Below, one piece after another: positions 53,105 through 62,043 of a DNA stretch of 64,000 nucleotides. The number at the start of each line of letters is the position of its first letter. Position 1 is the first letter of the stretch. A model generated the notes under the pieces. That model did no database searches. It was given only the letters and a program-made list of their open reading frames with translations, and had not been told where the DNA came from. The stretch spans positions 27,537 through 91,536 of the forward strand of contig CALEQZ010000053.1 of assembly GCA_937908115.1 (NCBI GenBank), given 5' to 3'. The stretch is from an uncultured Alcaligenaceae bacterium (GTDB lineage Bacteria > Pseudomonadota > Gammaproteobacteria > Burkholderiales > Burkholderiaceae_B). Made by a program: the position numbers and the translations under genes.

Positions 53105-53865
53105 CGCGGCCGCTGCTGCAGGTACGCGGGCTGCGCGTGGCATTCGGCGGCATTATTGCCGTGGACGACGTCTCCTTCGACCTTCACGCCGGGCGGATGC
53201 TTGCGCTCATCGGCCCGAACGGCGCAGGCAAGTCCACCTGCTTTAACGTCATCTCGGGCCAGCTGCGCCCGGATGCCGGGTCGGTGCGGCTCGACGGCGC
53301 CGAGCTGGTGGGGCTGCCGCCGCAGCGGATCTGGCGGCGCGGCGTGGGCCGGACCTTCCAGACGGCGGCGACGTTCGCGTCGCTGACCGTGCGCGAAAAC
53401 GTGCAGGCCGCCCTGCTGTCGCGCGATGGCCTGCTCTACCGCGCCTGGCGGCGCGCCGCAAGCCATGCCGTGGACGAAGCCGATGCCTTGCTCGAGCAGG
53501 TGGGTATGCTGGCACATGCACAGCGCCCTTGCGGGGTGCTGGCCTATGGTGACGTCAAGCGCGTCGAATTGGCGGTGGCGCTGGCGCATCGCCCGAGGTT
53601 GCTACTCATGGACGAGCCGACCGCCGGCATGGCGGTGCGCGAGCGGCACGACCTGATGCAGCTGACGCGCGAGCTCGCCGACCGCCGCAACGCCGCGGTG
53701 CTGTTTACCGAGCACAGCCTGGACGTGGTGTTTCGCCACGCCGACCGCGTCATGGTGCTGGTGCGCGGCCGCGTGCTGGTCGATGATGCGCCAGCCGTGG
53801 TCGCCGCCGATGCGCGCGTACGCGCGGCCTACCTGGGCGACGACGCGCCCAGCCTGCCAGCCTAG
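53101..53865 (+). CDS. LivG-like ABC ATP-binding protein
   Basis: 254 residues. Walker A is GPNGAGKST and Walker B is LLLMDEPTAGM; the signature reads LAYGDVKRVEL instead of the usual LSYGxQRxLEI, with the key Ser replaced by Ala. LivF, the normal second ATPase, is not present: the next gene is a convergent regulator whose stop overlaps by four bases. The transporter either uses this ATPase as a homodimer or borrows a LivF. Confidence 0.9.
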   Translation: MTRPLLQVRGLRVAFGGIIAVDDVSFDLHAGRMLALIGPNGAGKSTCFNVISGQLRPDAGSVRLDGAELVGLPPQRIWRRGVGRTFQTAATFASLTVRENVQAALLSRDGLLYRAWRRAASHAVDEADALLEQVGMLAHAQRPCGVLAYGDVKRVELAVALAHRPRLLLMDEPTAGMAVRERHDLMQLTRELADRRNAAVLFTEHSLDVVFRHADRVMVLVRGRVLVDDAPAVVAADARVRAAYLGDDAPSLPA

Positions 53866-54749
53866 CGCTGCGCGACGCCCGTGGATAGGCCGGCTACCGC
53901 CTGCGCCAACATCGGGCCGACCTGCGTGCGCAGCGCGTCCTCGGGTAGGACGGCCTGCGGGCCGCCGCAGCTCATGACGAAAAGCCCCTCGCCGGTGGGC
54001 GGCCGGAAGGGCACGGCCACCGCGTTGATGCCTGCCTGCCAATCGCCGATGGCGTAGCAGGCGCCCCCCTGCCGCAGTTCGCGGCAGGCGCGCGCGACCA
54101 TGGCCGCAGGCGGCGCGGCCGGCCCCAGCCTGGCCAGCAACCGGCCGCGCTCGTCGTCGGGCAGCGCGGCCAGGTAAGTGCGCCCCATGGCGCTGTCCAG
54201 GGACATCCGGTAGCCGACGGGCAGGCGCAGGTACAGCGCAGACGAGCCGTGCACCGCCTCCACGTAGATCATCGCGTCGCCGTCGAACGCGCCCAATGCG
54301 ACCGCCGCACCGGTGCGGCGCGCCAGCTCGTCCATGCAGGGCCGGGCAAGCTGGCGCGCCTCAAGGTTGGCCAGCAGGCCGAAGCCCAGGGCAAGCACCC
54401 CGTAGCCGGGCGAGTACTTGCCCGTGCCCTCGTCGTAGCGCAGATATCCCAGGGCGGTCAGCGTGAACGTGATGCGGCTGATGGTGGGCTTGGGCAGGCC
54501 GGTCAGCCTGGCCAGGTCTTGGTTGCCGAGCGCCGCCACCCCGGGCTGGAAGCAGCGCAGCACCTGCAGGCCGCGCGCCAGCGCGGTGATGAAATCCGGC
54601 GAGGCGTGGACATCGCCCGGCCGCGCATCGGGCCCAGCCGCCCGCTTGCGGCGGGCGGGCTTGGCCAGCGCCCCGACGCCGGCGCGCAAGGCGTCCGGTG
54701 GGGATTGCAATCGCGCCGGGTCCTTCTTATATTTTTTCTCGTACAACAA
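53862..54749 (-). CDS. IclR-family transcriptional regulator
   Basis: 295 residues if read from TTG at 54749; TTG at 54710, with AAGGA upstream, is an alternative giving 282. The winged helix is ALARGLQVLRCFQ to LTGLPKPTISRITFTLTALGYL; the effector domain follows (EAVHGSSALYLRLPVGYRMSL, later GINAVAVPFRP). It is divergent from a Bug binding-protein gene and separated from it by an inverted repeat, so it likely regulates that gene. Confidence 0.88.
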   Translation of the reverse strand: MLYEKKYKKDPARLQSPPDALRAGVGALAKPARRKRAAGPDARPGDVHASPDFITALARGLQVLRCFQPGVAALGNQDLARLTGLPKPTISRITFTLTALGYLRYDEGTGKYSPGYGVLALGFGLLANLEARQLARPCMDELARRTGAAVALGAFDGDAMIYVEAVHGSSALYLRLPVGYRMSLDSAMGRTYLAALPDDERGRLLARLGPAAPPAAMVARACRELRQGGACYAIGDWQAGINAVAVPFRPPTGEGLFVMSCGGPQAVLPEDALRTQVGPMLAQAVAGLSTGVAQR

Positions 54750-54753
54750 AATT

Positions 54754-54774
54754 AAATTCCGTTATTCGGAATTT
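54754..54774. promoter_or_regulatory. Inverted repeat, probable IclR operator
   Basis: AAATTCCG and CGGAATTT, perfect 8-bp arms around a TTATT centre, lie in an AT-rich island between the IclR gene and the Bug gene. IclR-type proteins bind short AT-rich inverted repeats in such divergent regions, often controlling their own gene too. Confidence 0.6.
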
Positions 54775-54859
54775 TTATTTAACCATACGCCGTCCGGCCG
54801 GCCAAGCAGGCGCCCGCGCCCAGCCGCCGGCCGCCCGCGGCGATTTTCAAGGGGTAGTT

Positions 54860-55831
54860 ATGATCCGTTGCGCGCTCACCGTCCTGGCCGCCACCGGCCT
54901 GGCGCTCGCCGCCGCACCCGCTGCGGCCGCCGATGCTTATCCGTCCCGTCCGGTCACCATCGTGTCGCCCTTTCCCGCCGGCGGCGCCACCGACACGCTG
55001 ACCCGGCTGCTGGCCGAGCGCATGAGCCAGGAACTGGGGCAAAGCCTGGTGGTGGAAAACAAGGCTGGTGCCGGCACGAGCATCGGCGCTTCCTTCGTCG
55101 AGCGCGCCGCCCCCGATGGGTACACCATCCTGATGGCCACCAATTCCACGCTGGTGACCAACCGCTTCCTGTACAAGGACCTGCCCTACGACCCGGACGG
55201 CTACACCCCCATCGGCATGGTAGGCATCGGCCCGCTGGTACTGTTGTCCAGCCCCAAGCACGACTTCGCCAGCGTCGCCGACATCGTGCGCCACGCCAAG
55301 GCCAACCCCGGCAAGCTCAGCTTCGCCTCGTTCGGCCAAGGTACATCCTCGCACCTGGCCGCCGAGTACTTCAAGGACATGGCTGGGCTGGACATGCTGC
55401 ACGTGCCGTTTCGCGGCGCGACCCAGGCCCTGCCGGTGCTAGCCGCCGGCGATGTGGACCTGTTCTTCGACATGATCGCCACCGGCATGCCGCAGGTCGA
55501 AGCCGGGCGCGCCAAGGTTTTTGCGGTGACGAGCAAGCACCGCATGCCCAACCTGCCGCAGCTGCCGACCCTGGCCGAATCGGGCTTTCCCGGCTATGAG
55601 ATGACCGCGTGGTTCAGCTTCGTCGCCCCCAAGGGCACACCCCACGAAGCGGTGGCCAAGCTGCAGGCAGCCCTGGGGGCTGCGCTCAAGGACGACACGG
55701 TGCGCAAGAAGATGCTGGACATGGGCATCGACCCTCGCAACGGCACCGCCCAGGAGCTGACCGACCAGATCGAAAGCGAAAAGCCCGTGATCGAAAAGCT
55801 GGTCAAGCAGGCCAACATCAAACTGCAGTAG
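54860..55831 (+). CDS. Bug-family (TctC) solute-binding protein
   Basis: 323 residues. The signal peptide is cut near AAPAAAADA; the mature protein begins YPSRPVTIVSPFPAGGATDTL, followed by VENKAGAGTSIGA and ERAAPDGYTILMATNST. AAGGGG lies about seven bases before the ATG. No TctAB genes are adjacent. The ligand is likely a carboxylate or similar small molecule. Confidence 0.95.
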   Translation: MIRCALTVLAATGLALAAAPAAAADAYPSRPVTIVSPFPAGGATDTLTRLLAERMSQELGQSLVVENKAGAGTSIGASFVERAAPDGYTILMATNSTLVTNRFLYKDLPYDPDGYTPIGMVGIGPLVLLSSPKHDFASVADIVRHAKANPGKLSFASFGQGTSSHLAAEYFKDMAGLDMLHVPFRGATQALPVLAAGDVDLFFDMIATGMPQVEAGRAKVFAVTSKHRMPNLPQLPTLAESGFPGYEMTAWFSFVAPKGTPHEAVAKLQAALGAALKDDTVRKKMLDMGIDPRNGTAQELTDQIESEKPVIEKLVKQANIKLQ

Positions 55832-55861
55832 CCGTCGGGGCCCGGCGGCGCACCGCCGGGC

Positions 55862-56152
55862 CTAGCCCGGACGATCGACCTGCGCGGCGTCGTCGAAGTC
55901 GCCGCTGCCCAGTTCGATCACCCCGTCATTGGGAGCGTTGAAGCACTTGCGCGCCACCGCCTCGATCTGGCTGCTGCCTCGTTCGAAGGCCTCGAGCAGA
56001 TCGCTGCCGGTTCCGTCGGGGGCAGCGCCGAAATGCCGGCGCAAGGCGTCTCCGGAAATTTCGAAGTTCGCCTTCACCCCCTTTCGCTCCAGCACGAAAA
56101 CGACGTCGTCGCCCTGCACCTTGGCCTTGACGGCCTTCGCAAACGCTCCCAT
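55862..56152 (-). CDS. Small DUF1488-like protein
   Basis: 96 residues from the ATG at 56152, which has AGGAGG six bases upstream. DDVVFVLERKGVKANFEISGDALRRHFGA and the C-terminal helix (LEAFERGSSQIEAVARKCF) resemble DUF1488-type proteins, which are small, cytoplasmic and of unknown function. No signal peptide or TM segment. The family match is by eye only. Confidence 0.65.
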   Translation of the reverse strand: MGAFAKAVKAKVQGDDVVFVLERKGVKANFEISGDALRRHFGAAPDGTGSDLLEAFERGSSQIEAVARKCFNAPNDGVIELGSGDFDDAAQVDRPG

Positions 56153-56368
56153 TGGTTTCCTCCTCAGTGCCGGCCGTGCCAGGCAAGCGGCGGCCTGCCG
56201 GCGCGCCAGCCCCATGGCACAGCGATTGCGGCTGCACCGGCCGCTGCCTGGCGGCCGCGGTGTCAGCCTTGCGGCGCGGGGACGCCCGCGCGGATGCGTC
56301 GATCCATTATGCAGCCGCGCGGCGGCGGCCCGTGCAAGAGGGTGTTACCAGCGCATGGGCCCGTGCGG

Positions 56369-57124
56369 TCAGGGCCCGGAAGGCGGCACGTTGTTGTCGC
56401 GGGCGCCGTCCGGATCGGTAACCGGCCCTGCCGTGCCGGCCGCTGCGGGCGGAGCCGTGAAGGCCGGCGCAGCCTGACCCTGCGTCGGGGGGTGGGCCGC
56501 CGTCGGCGCCGCGGCTTCGGCGCCATTGCCCGCACGGCCGGTCTCGCTGCGCGCCATCCAGGCGATCAGCGACGAGCGCATGGCCTCCTCGACCGACATC
56601 TGGACCGGATGCACCCATTCGGCCGGCACGAATACCGTGTAGCCGCCCACCATGTAGCCCATGGGCAGGTAGACCGCCACCCGCCGCCCCGGCAGGAACC
56701 CTTGCGGCAGGCCCTCGACGTCGCGGCGCGTGACCAGCCCGACCAGCTCAAGCGGCTGGCCCGGTACGCGCAGCACGACCACCTGCTGGGCATCGGCCTT
56801 GCTGCCCGGCGAAAAATAGTCGGCAAAGCTCTTGAGCGACGAGTAGATGCTCTTGACGACGGGGATGTTGTTGAACGGCAGCTCCAGGATGGAGAGCAGC
56901 CGCGCGATACGGTCGTTCGACAGGAGGTAGCCGACTGCGACGATGCTCAGCACGCCCAGCAACAGCCCCATCCCCGGCACGTAGAAGCTGCCGATGAAGG
57001 GCCGCAGGATGCTCAGGGCGAGCTGCTCGGTCCAGGCCAGGAAAAGGACCAGCAGGTAAATCGTCAACGCGATGGGCAATATCGCGATGAGGCCTCGGAA
57101 AAAGTACTTGGACAGTTGCTTCAT
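56369..57124 (-). CDS. DUF502 family inner-membrane protein
   Basis: 251 residues. Two N-terminal TM segments (about 10-32 and 50-70) are followed by a cytoplasmic or periplasmic domain with LPFNNIPVVKSIYSSLKSF and GYMVGGYTVFVPAEWVHPVQMSVEEAMRSSLIAW, diagnostic of DUF502. The last 60 residues are Ala/Pro-rich and disordered. The function is unknown; relatives are widespread and often lie near aminoacyl-tRNA synthetase genes (aspS in Burkholderia/Bordetella-like genomes). Confidence 0.88.
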   Translation of the reverse strand: MKQLSKYFFRGLIAILPIALTIYLLVLFLAWTEQLALSILRPFIGSFYVPGMGLLLGVLSIVAVGYLLSNDRIARLLSILELPFNNIPVVKSIYSSLKSFADYFSPGSKADAQQVVVLRVPGQPLELVGLVTRRDVEGLPQGFLPGRRVAVYLPMGYMVGGYTVFVPAEWVHPVQMSVEEAMRSSLIAWMARSETGRAGNGAEAAAPTAAHPPTQGQAAPAFTAPPAAAGTAGPVTDPDGARDNNVPPSGP

Positions 57125-57308
57125 TGACTTCAGTCTCCCGGCCGGAGGCGGCCGCCGAGAAAACAGCAAACGCGGCCAGGGATGCGAGCATAGCAGGCCG
57201 CCATGTAACGTATCCTACGAAAGTCTGCCGGCCGCAACCCGGCGCGCGAGGCGCGGCATCCGGCACGATCGCCGCGCCGTCCGGGCCGATGCCAGCCATG
57301 CGGACACT

Positions 57309-57314
57309 TATAAT
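57309..57314 (+). promoter_or_regulatory. Probable -10 element of leuS
   Basis: A perfect TATAAT, 66 bases before the leuS start, in otherwise GC-rich DNA. No clear -35 at 16-18 bp. Confidence 0.45.
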
Positions 57315-57380
57315 CGTTGGTTTTGACCGCTGGGCGTGCGTCGTGCGCCCGCGCACCCTTGCCACCGGATTTCCCGACCC

Positions 57381-60038
57381 ATGCAGGAACGCTACATCCC
57401 TTCGGCCGTCGAGGCGGCCGCCCAGGCCGACTGGCAGGCCCGCGATGCCTATCGCGTCACCGAACACGCGCGCAACCCCGACGGCACCGAAAAGCCCAAA
57501 TTCTACGCGTGCTCGATGCTGCCCTACCCCAGCGGCAAGCTGCACATGGGCCACGTGCGCAACTACACGATCAACGACATGATGGCGCGGCAGCTACGCA
57601 TGCGCGGCTACAACGTGCTGATGCCCATGGGCTGGGACGCCTTCGGCATGCCGGCCGAAAATGCCGCCATCAAGTCCAAGGTGCCGCCGGCGAAGTGGAC
57701 CTACGACAACATCGCCTACATGAAGAAGCAGATGAAGGCGATGGGGCTGGCCATAGATTGGTCGCGAGAGATGTGCGCCTGCGACCCGAAGTACTACAAG
57801 TGGAACCAGTGGCTGTTCCTGAAGATGCTGGAAAAAGGCATCGCCTACCGCAAGACGCAGGTAGTCAACTGGGACCCGGTCGACCAGACCGTGCTGGCCA
57901 ACGAACAGGTCATCGACGGGCGCGGCTGGCGCTCGGGCGCGCTGGTGGAAAAGCGCGAGATCCCCGGCTATTACCTGCGCATCACCGCCTACGCCGATGA
58001 ACTGCTGGACAAGGTCAAGAACGACCTGGAAGGCTGGCCTGAGCGCGTGCGGATCATGCAGGAAAACTGGATCGGCAAGAGCGAGGGCGTGCGCTTTGCC
58101 TTCCCGCACGACATCCGTGACGGGCAAGGCAACCTGATCCAGGACGGCAAGCTCTACGTCTTCACCACCCGCGCCGACACCATCATGGGCGTGACCTTCT
58201 GCGCCGTCGCGCCCGAACATCCCCTGGCCGCGCACGCCGCGCAGGGCAACCGGGAATTGGCCGCCTTCATCGAGCGCTGCAAGTTGGGCGGCACCACGGA
58301 AGCTGAATTGGCCACCCGCGAAAAGGAAGGCATGCCCACGGGGCTGCGCGTGACCCATCCGCTGACCGGCGAGCCGGTGGACGTGTGGGTGGGCAACTAC
58401 GTGCTCATGAGCTACGGCGACGGCGCCGTCATGGGCGTGCCCGGCCACGACGAGCGTGACTTCGCCTTCGCGCGCAAGTACGGCCTGCCCATCAAACAGG
58501 TGATCGCCGTGCCCGGCAAGGAATATTCCGACCAGGCCTGGCAGGAGTGGTACGGCGACAAGCAGAACGGCCGCACCGTGAACTCCGGCAAGTACGATGG
58601 ACTGGGCTACCAGGAGGCGGTCGACGCCGTGGCGGCGGACCTGGCCGCCATGGGCCTGGGCGAGAAGCAGACCACCTGGCGCCTGCGCGACTGGGGCATT
58701 TCGCGCCAGCGCTACTGGGGCACGCCCATCCCCATCATCCACTGCCAGGACTGCGGCCCGGTGCCGGTGCCGGAAAAAGACCTGCCCGTGGTGCTGCCCG
58801 AGCATTTGATTCCGGACGGCACCGGCAACCCGCTGGCCAAGGACGAAGCCTTCCTGTCCTGCACCTGCCCCAAGTGCGGCAAGCCGGCCCGGCGCGAAAC
58901 CGACACCATGGACACCTTCGTGGATTCGGCCTGGTATTTCATGCGCTATACCTCGCCGGACAACGACCAGGCCATGGTCGACGAGCGCAACGATTACTGG
59001 ATGCCGATGGACCAGTACATCGGCGGCATCGAGCACGCCGTGCTGCACCTGCTGTATGCGCGCTTCTGGAGCCGCGTCATGCGCGACCTGGGCCTGGTCA
59101 AGTTCGACGAGCCGTTCACCCGGCTGCTGTGCCAGGGCATGGTGCTCAACCACATCTACTCGCGCCGTACGCCGCAGGGCGGCATTGAATACTTCTGGCC
59201 CGACGAAGTCGAGAACATCTACGACGCCAAGGGCGCCATCGTGGGCGCCAAGCTCAAGTCCGATGGCTCGCCCGTGGACTATGGCGGCGTCGGCACGATG
59301 TCCAAGTCCAAGAATAACGGCGTGGACCCGCAGTCGCTGATCGACACGCTGGGCGCCGATACCGCTCGCCTGTTCGTGATGTTCGCCAGCCCCCCTGAGC
59401 AAACCCTGGAATGGTCCGACTCGGGCGTGGACGGCGCACACCGCTTCTTGCGCCGCCTGTGGTCGCACTGCTATGCCCAGCGCGACGCGGTCGCTCGCGG
59501 CCTGAAGGCGCCACCCTGCGGCGCCGGCGCCCCGGGTGCCGTCAAGAACCTGCGCCGCGACATCCACTCGCTGCTCAAGCAGGCCGATTACGACTACCAG
59601 CGCATCCAGTACAACACGGTGGTGTCGGCGTGCATGAAGATGCTCAACGCGCTGGAATCCGCCGACCTGCCCGAAGGCGCCGACGCCGACGCGGCGCGCG
59701 CCGAAGGGTTGGGCATCCTGCTGCGCGTGCTTTACCCGGCGGTGCCGCACATTACCTGGACGCTGTGGCGCGAGCTCGGCTATGCCGATGTTTACGGGGA
59801 CCTGCTCGACGCGCCCTGGCCGCAAACGGACGAGGCGGCGCTGGTGGCCGACGAGGTCGAGCTCGTCCTGCAAGTCAATGGCAAGCTGCGCGGCTCCATC
59901 GTCGTGCCCGCCTCGGCGGACCGCCAGGCCATCGAGGCGCAGGCCGTGCAGCACGAGGCGGTGGGTCGCTTCCTGGAAGGCCGTCCGCCTAAGCGGGTCA
60001 TCGTCGTGCCGGGCAAGCTGGTCAACGTCGTCGGGTAA
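57381..60038 (+). CDS. leuS: Leucyl-tRNA synthetase
   Basis: 885 residues, a normal length. The class I HIGH-type motif is PSGKLHMGHVRNY and the KMSKS-type motif is GTMSKSKNNGVDP; the CP1 editing domain lies between (GVPGHDERDF). It charges tRNA-Leu. It is the first gene of a leuS-lptE-holA-proA series on the plus strand, with 25 bases to lptE. Confidence 0.98.
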   Translation: MQERYIPSAVEAAAQADWQARDAYRVTEHARNPDGTEKPKFYACSMLPYPSGKLHMGHVRNYTINDMMARQLRMRGYNVLMPMGWDAFGMPAENAAIKSKVPPAKWTYDNIAYMKKQMKAMGLAIDWSREMCACDPKYYKWNQWLFLKMLEKGIAYRKTQVVNWDPVDQTVLANEQVIDGRGWRSGALVEKREIPGYYLRITAYADELLDKVKNDLEGWPERVRIMQENWIGKSEGVRFAFPHDIRDGQGNLIQDGKLYVFTTRADTIMGVTFCAVAPEHPLAAHAAQGNRELAAFIERCKLGGTTEAELATREKEGMPTGLRVTHPLTGEPVDVWVGNYVLMSYGDGAVMGVPGHDERDFAFARKYGLPIKQVIAVPGKEYSDQAWQEWYGDKQNGRTVNSGKYDGLGYQEAVDAVAADLAAMGLGEKQTTWRLRDWGISRQRYWGTPIPIIHCQDCGPVPVPEKDLPVVLPEHLIPDGTGNPLAKDEAFLSCTCPKCGKPARRETDTMDTFVDSAWYFMRYTSPDNDQAMVDERNDYWMPMDQYIGGIEHAVLHLLYARFWSRVMRDLGLVKFDEPFTRLLCQGMVLNHIYSRRTPQGGIEYFWPDEVENIYDAKGAIVGAKLKSDGSPVDYGGVGTMSKSKNNGVDPQSLIDTLGADTARLFVMFASPPEQTLEWSDSGVDGAHRFLRRLWSHCYAQRDAVARGLKAPPCGAGAPGAVKNLRRDIHSLLKQADYDYQRIQYNTVVSACMKMLNALESADLPEGADADAARAEGLGILLRVLYPAVPHITWTLWRELGYADVYGDLLDAPWPQTDEAALVADEVELVLQVNGKLRGSIVVPASADRQAIEAQAVQHEAVGRFLEGRPPKRVIVVPGKLVNVVG

Positions 60039-60063
60039 CCATACGGAACAGAAAGGGGTCGCC

Positions 60064-60771
60064 ATGCGTCTACCCATGCCTTCCTGCAACAGCCGCCGGT
60101 CGCGGGGCGCGCCGGCTGCGGCATGGCTGCGCGCGGCTTGCGCGGCCCTGCTGCTCGGCACGCTGGCCGCCTGCGGTTTCCAGCTGCGCGGCACCACGCC
60201 CCTGCCGTTCGACACGCTGTACGTCGACATCCCGGACAACCGGAAATTCGGCGCCGACGTGCGGCGCGCGATCCAGGCGGTATCACCCGACACGCGCCTG
60301 GTTACCTCGCCCGAGCAAGCCCAGGCGCAGCTGCAACAGCTGTCGCTGCACCGCGAGCGTCGCGAGGTCTCGCTCAACGCCCAGGGCCGGGTCGAGGAAT
60401 ACGAACTCAGCGTCCTCTTCCGGTTCCGTTTGGTCGACAGCCTCGGCCAGGTGCTGATGCCGGATACGCTGTTGGTGGCCACCCGCGACATGCAATACGA
60501 CGCGCAGGTCGTGCAGGCCAAGGAAGGCGAAATGGAAACGCTCTACCAGGACATGGAGCGCAGCCTGGTGGCCCGCATCGTGCGCCGGCTCACCGCGCCG
60601 GACGTGCGCGAGGCGGCCGCGCTGGCCGCGGCCGCGCGCGCCGGCGGGCCGCAGGAGCTGCCCGTGGTGGCGCCCTCCACGTCGCGCACGCGTGCCATGC
60701 CCGACGACTGGGACGACGTCAACCTGGACGGCGCCTATCCCGGTTCGAGCCCCGGCGGCCTGGGCTTGTAG
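60064..60771 (+). CDS. lptE: LPS-assembly lipoprotein LptE
   Basis: 235 residues. The signal peptide ends in a lipobox (LAACG), and FQLRG follows directly, typical of LptE. It plugs the LptD barrel at the outer membrane during LPS delivery. The C-terminal 50 residues are Ala/Pro/Gly-rich and look disordered. It lies between leuS and holA, the standard position. Confidence 0.93.
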   Translation: MRLPMPSCNSRRSRGAPAAAWLRAACAALLLGTLAACGFQLRGTTPLPFDTLYVDIPDNRKFGADVRRAIQAVSPDTRLVTSPEQAQAQLQQLSLHRERREVSLNAQGRVEEYELSVLFRFRLVDSLGQVLMPDTLLVATRDMQYDAQVVQAKEGEMETLYQDMERSLVARIVRRLTAPDVREAAALAAAARAGGPQELPVVAPSTSRTRAMPDDWDDVNLDGAYPGSSPGGLGL

Positions 60772-60774
60772 TAA

Positions 60775-61827
60775 ATGGGCAAGGCGCTCGACCCCGCACG
60801 GCTGGCCGAGCAGCTTGCGCGCCATGCGCCGCTTGCGCCGCTGTACACGGTGCTGGGCGACGAACCCCTGCTGGTGACCGAAACGCTCGACGCCCTGCGC
60901 GCCGCGGCCCGCGCGGCCGGCTATGCCGAACGTACGGCGATGGTCATGGACGCGCGCAGCGATTGGAGCCAGGTGCTTGCCGCGACGCGCTCGGTCTCGC
61001 TGTTCGGCGACCGGCGGCTGCTGGAGCTGAAACTGCCCAGCGGCAAGCCGGGCAAGGCCGGGGCCGACACCTTGGTGCAATTGGCCGAGCAGTGCGGGCC
61101 GCAGTCCGACCCCGACACCGTCGTCGTGCTTGCCCTGCCCAAGCCGGACCGCGCCACGCGCGATGCGCGCTGGCTGCAGGCGCTGGCCCAGCATGGCGTG
61201 ACCGTGGAAGTCCCCACCATCGAGCGCGAGCGCCTGCCGGCCTGGATCGGCCAGCGGCTGGCCCGGCAAAACCAGCAAGTCGACGCCGCGACGCTGCAGT
61301 GGATCGCCGACAAGGTCGAGGGCAACCTGCTCGCCGCCCACCAGGAAATCCAGAAGCTCGGGCTGCTGTATCCCGAAGGCCCGATTGCCGCCGAGGACGT
61401 CGAGCGCGCGGTCCTGAACGTGGCGCGCTACGACGTGTTCGGCCTGCGCGATGCCATGCTGGCCGGCGATGCCGCGCGCGTCGTGCGGATGATGGCTGGC
61501 CTGCGCGCAGAGGGCGAGGCGCTGCCGCTGGTGCTGTGGGCGGTGGGCGAGGAGATCCGCCTGCTGGCGCGGCTGTCGGCCATCCGGCAGGCCGGCCAGG
61601 ACCTTGCCGGCGCCATGCGCCGGCTGCGCGTCTTCGGCGCGCGCGAGCGCCTGCTGCGGCAGGCGCTGGACCGCGTTCCTGCCCAGGCCTGGCCGGCCGC
61701 CGTGCAGCACGCGCACGAAGTGGACCGCTTGATCAAGGGGCTGTCCGCACCGGGACGGCTGGCCGACCCTTGGGAAGAAATGACCCGCCTGGCGCTGCGC
61801 GTGGCCGCGGGACGCGCCCGCGCCTGA
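60775..61827 (+). CDS. holA: DNA polymerase III subunit delta
   Basis: 350 residues. LYTVLGDEPLLVTETLDALR at the N-terminus, the central VEGNLLAAHQEIQKLGLLYP and the C-terminal WEEMTRLALRVA match HolA, the clamp-loader subunit that opens the beta clamp. It begins three bases after the lptE stop. Its stop codon lies inside the first unit of a 10-bp tandem repeat array. Confidence 0.94.
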   Translation: MGKALDPARLAEQLARHAPLAPLYTVLGDEPLLVTETLDALRAAARAAGYAERTAMVMDARSDWSQVLAATRSVSLFGDRRLLELKLPSGKPGKAGADTLVQLAEQCGPQSDPDTVVVLALPKPDRATRDARWLQALAQHGVTVEVPTIERERLPAWIGQRLARQNQQVDAATLQWIADKVEGNLLAAHQEIQKLGLLYPEGPIAAEDVERAVLNVARYDVFGLRDAMLAGDAARVVRMMAGLRAEGEALPLVLWAVGEEIRLLARLSAIRQAGQDLAGAMRRLRVFGARERLLRQALDRVPAQAWPAAVQHAHEVDRLIKGLSAPGRLADPWEEMTRLALRVAAGRARA

Positions 61828-61940
61828 CCGCGCCTGACCGCGCCTGACCGCGCCTGACCGCGACTGGCCGCGACTGGCCGCGACTGGCCGCGACTGGCCG
61901 CGACTGGCCGCGACTGGCCGTGACTGGCCGCGACTGGCCG
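61821..61940. repeat. 10-bp tandem repeat, twelve copies
   Basis: Four copies of CGCCTGACCG (61821-61860), six of CGACTGGCCG (61861-61920), one TGACTGGCCG and a final CGACTGGCCG. The first unit contains the holA stop codon (61825-61827), so every further copy is outside the gene. The array fills most of the 216-base gap before proA. Two unit variants in blocks suggest recent expansion by slippage. It is not CRISPR: units are contiguous and too short. Confidence 0.95.
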
Positions 61941-62043
61941 CCATGCCGACGAATTGCCGCCGGCGTACTACACTTGCGGCTTGCCGGGCCCCGGCGCCGG
62001 GCCGCCCGGCGTGGCCTGCCCATCCATACCGCCGTTTCTTTTC

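Noticed and set aside
57594..60521. A 975-codon minus-strand open frame opposite leuS
   Set aside because: It mirrors leuS codons, is rich in His/Gly/Val/Arg and matches no family.
61821..61940. CRISPR array
   Set aside because: Units are contiguous 10-mers without spacers, and no cas genes are nearby.
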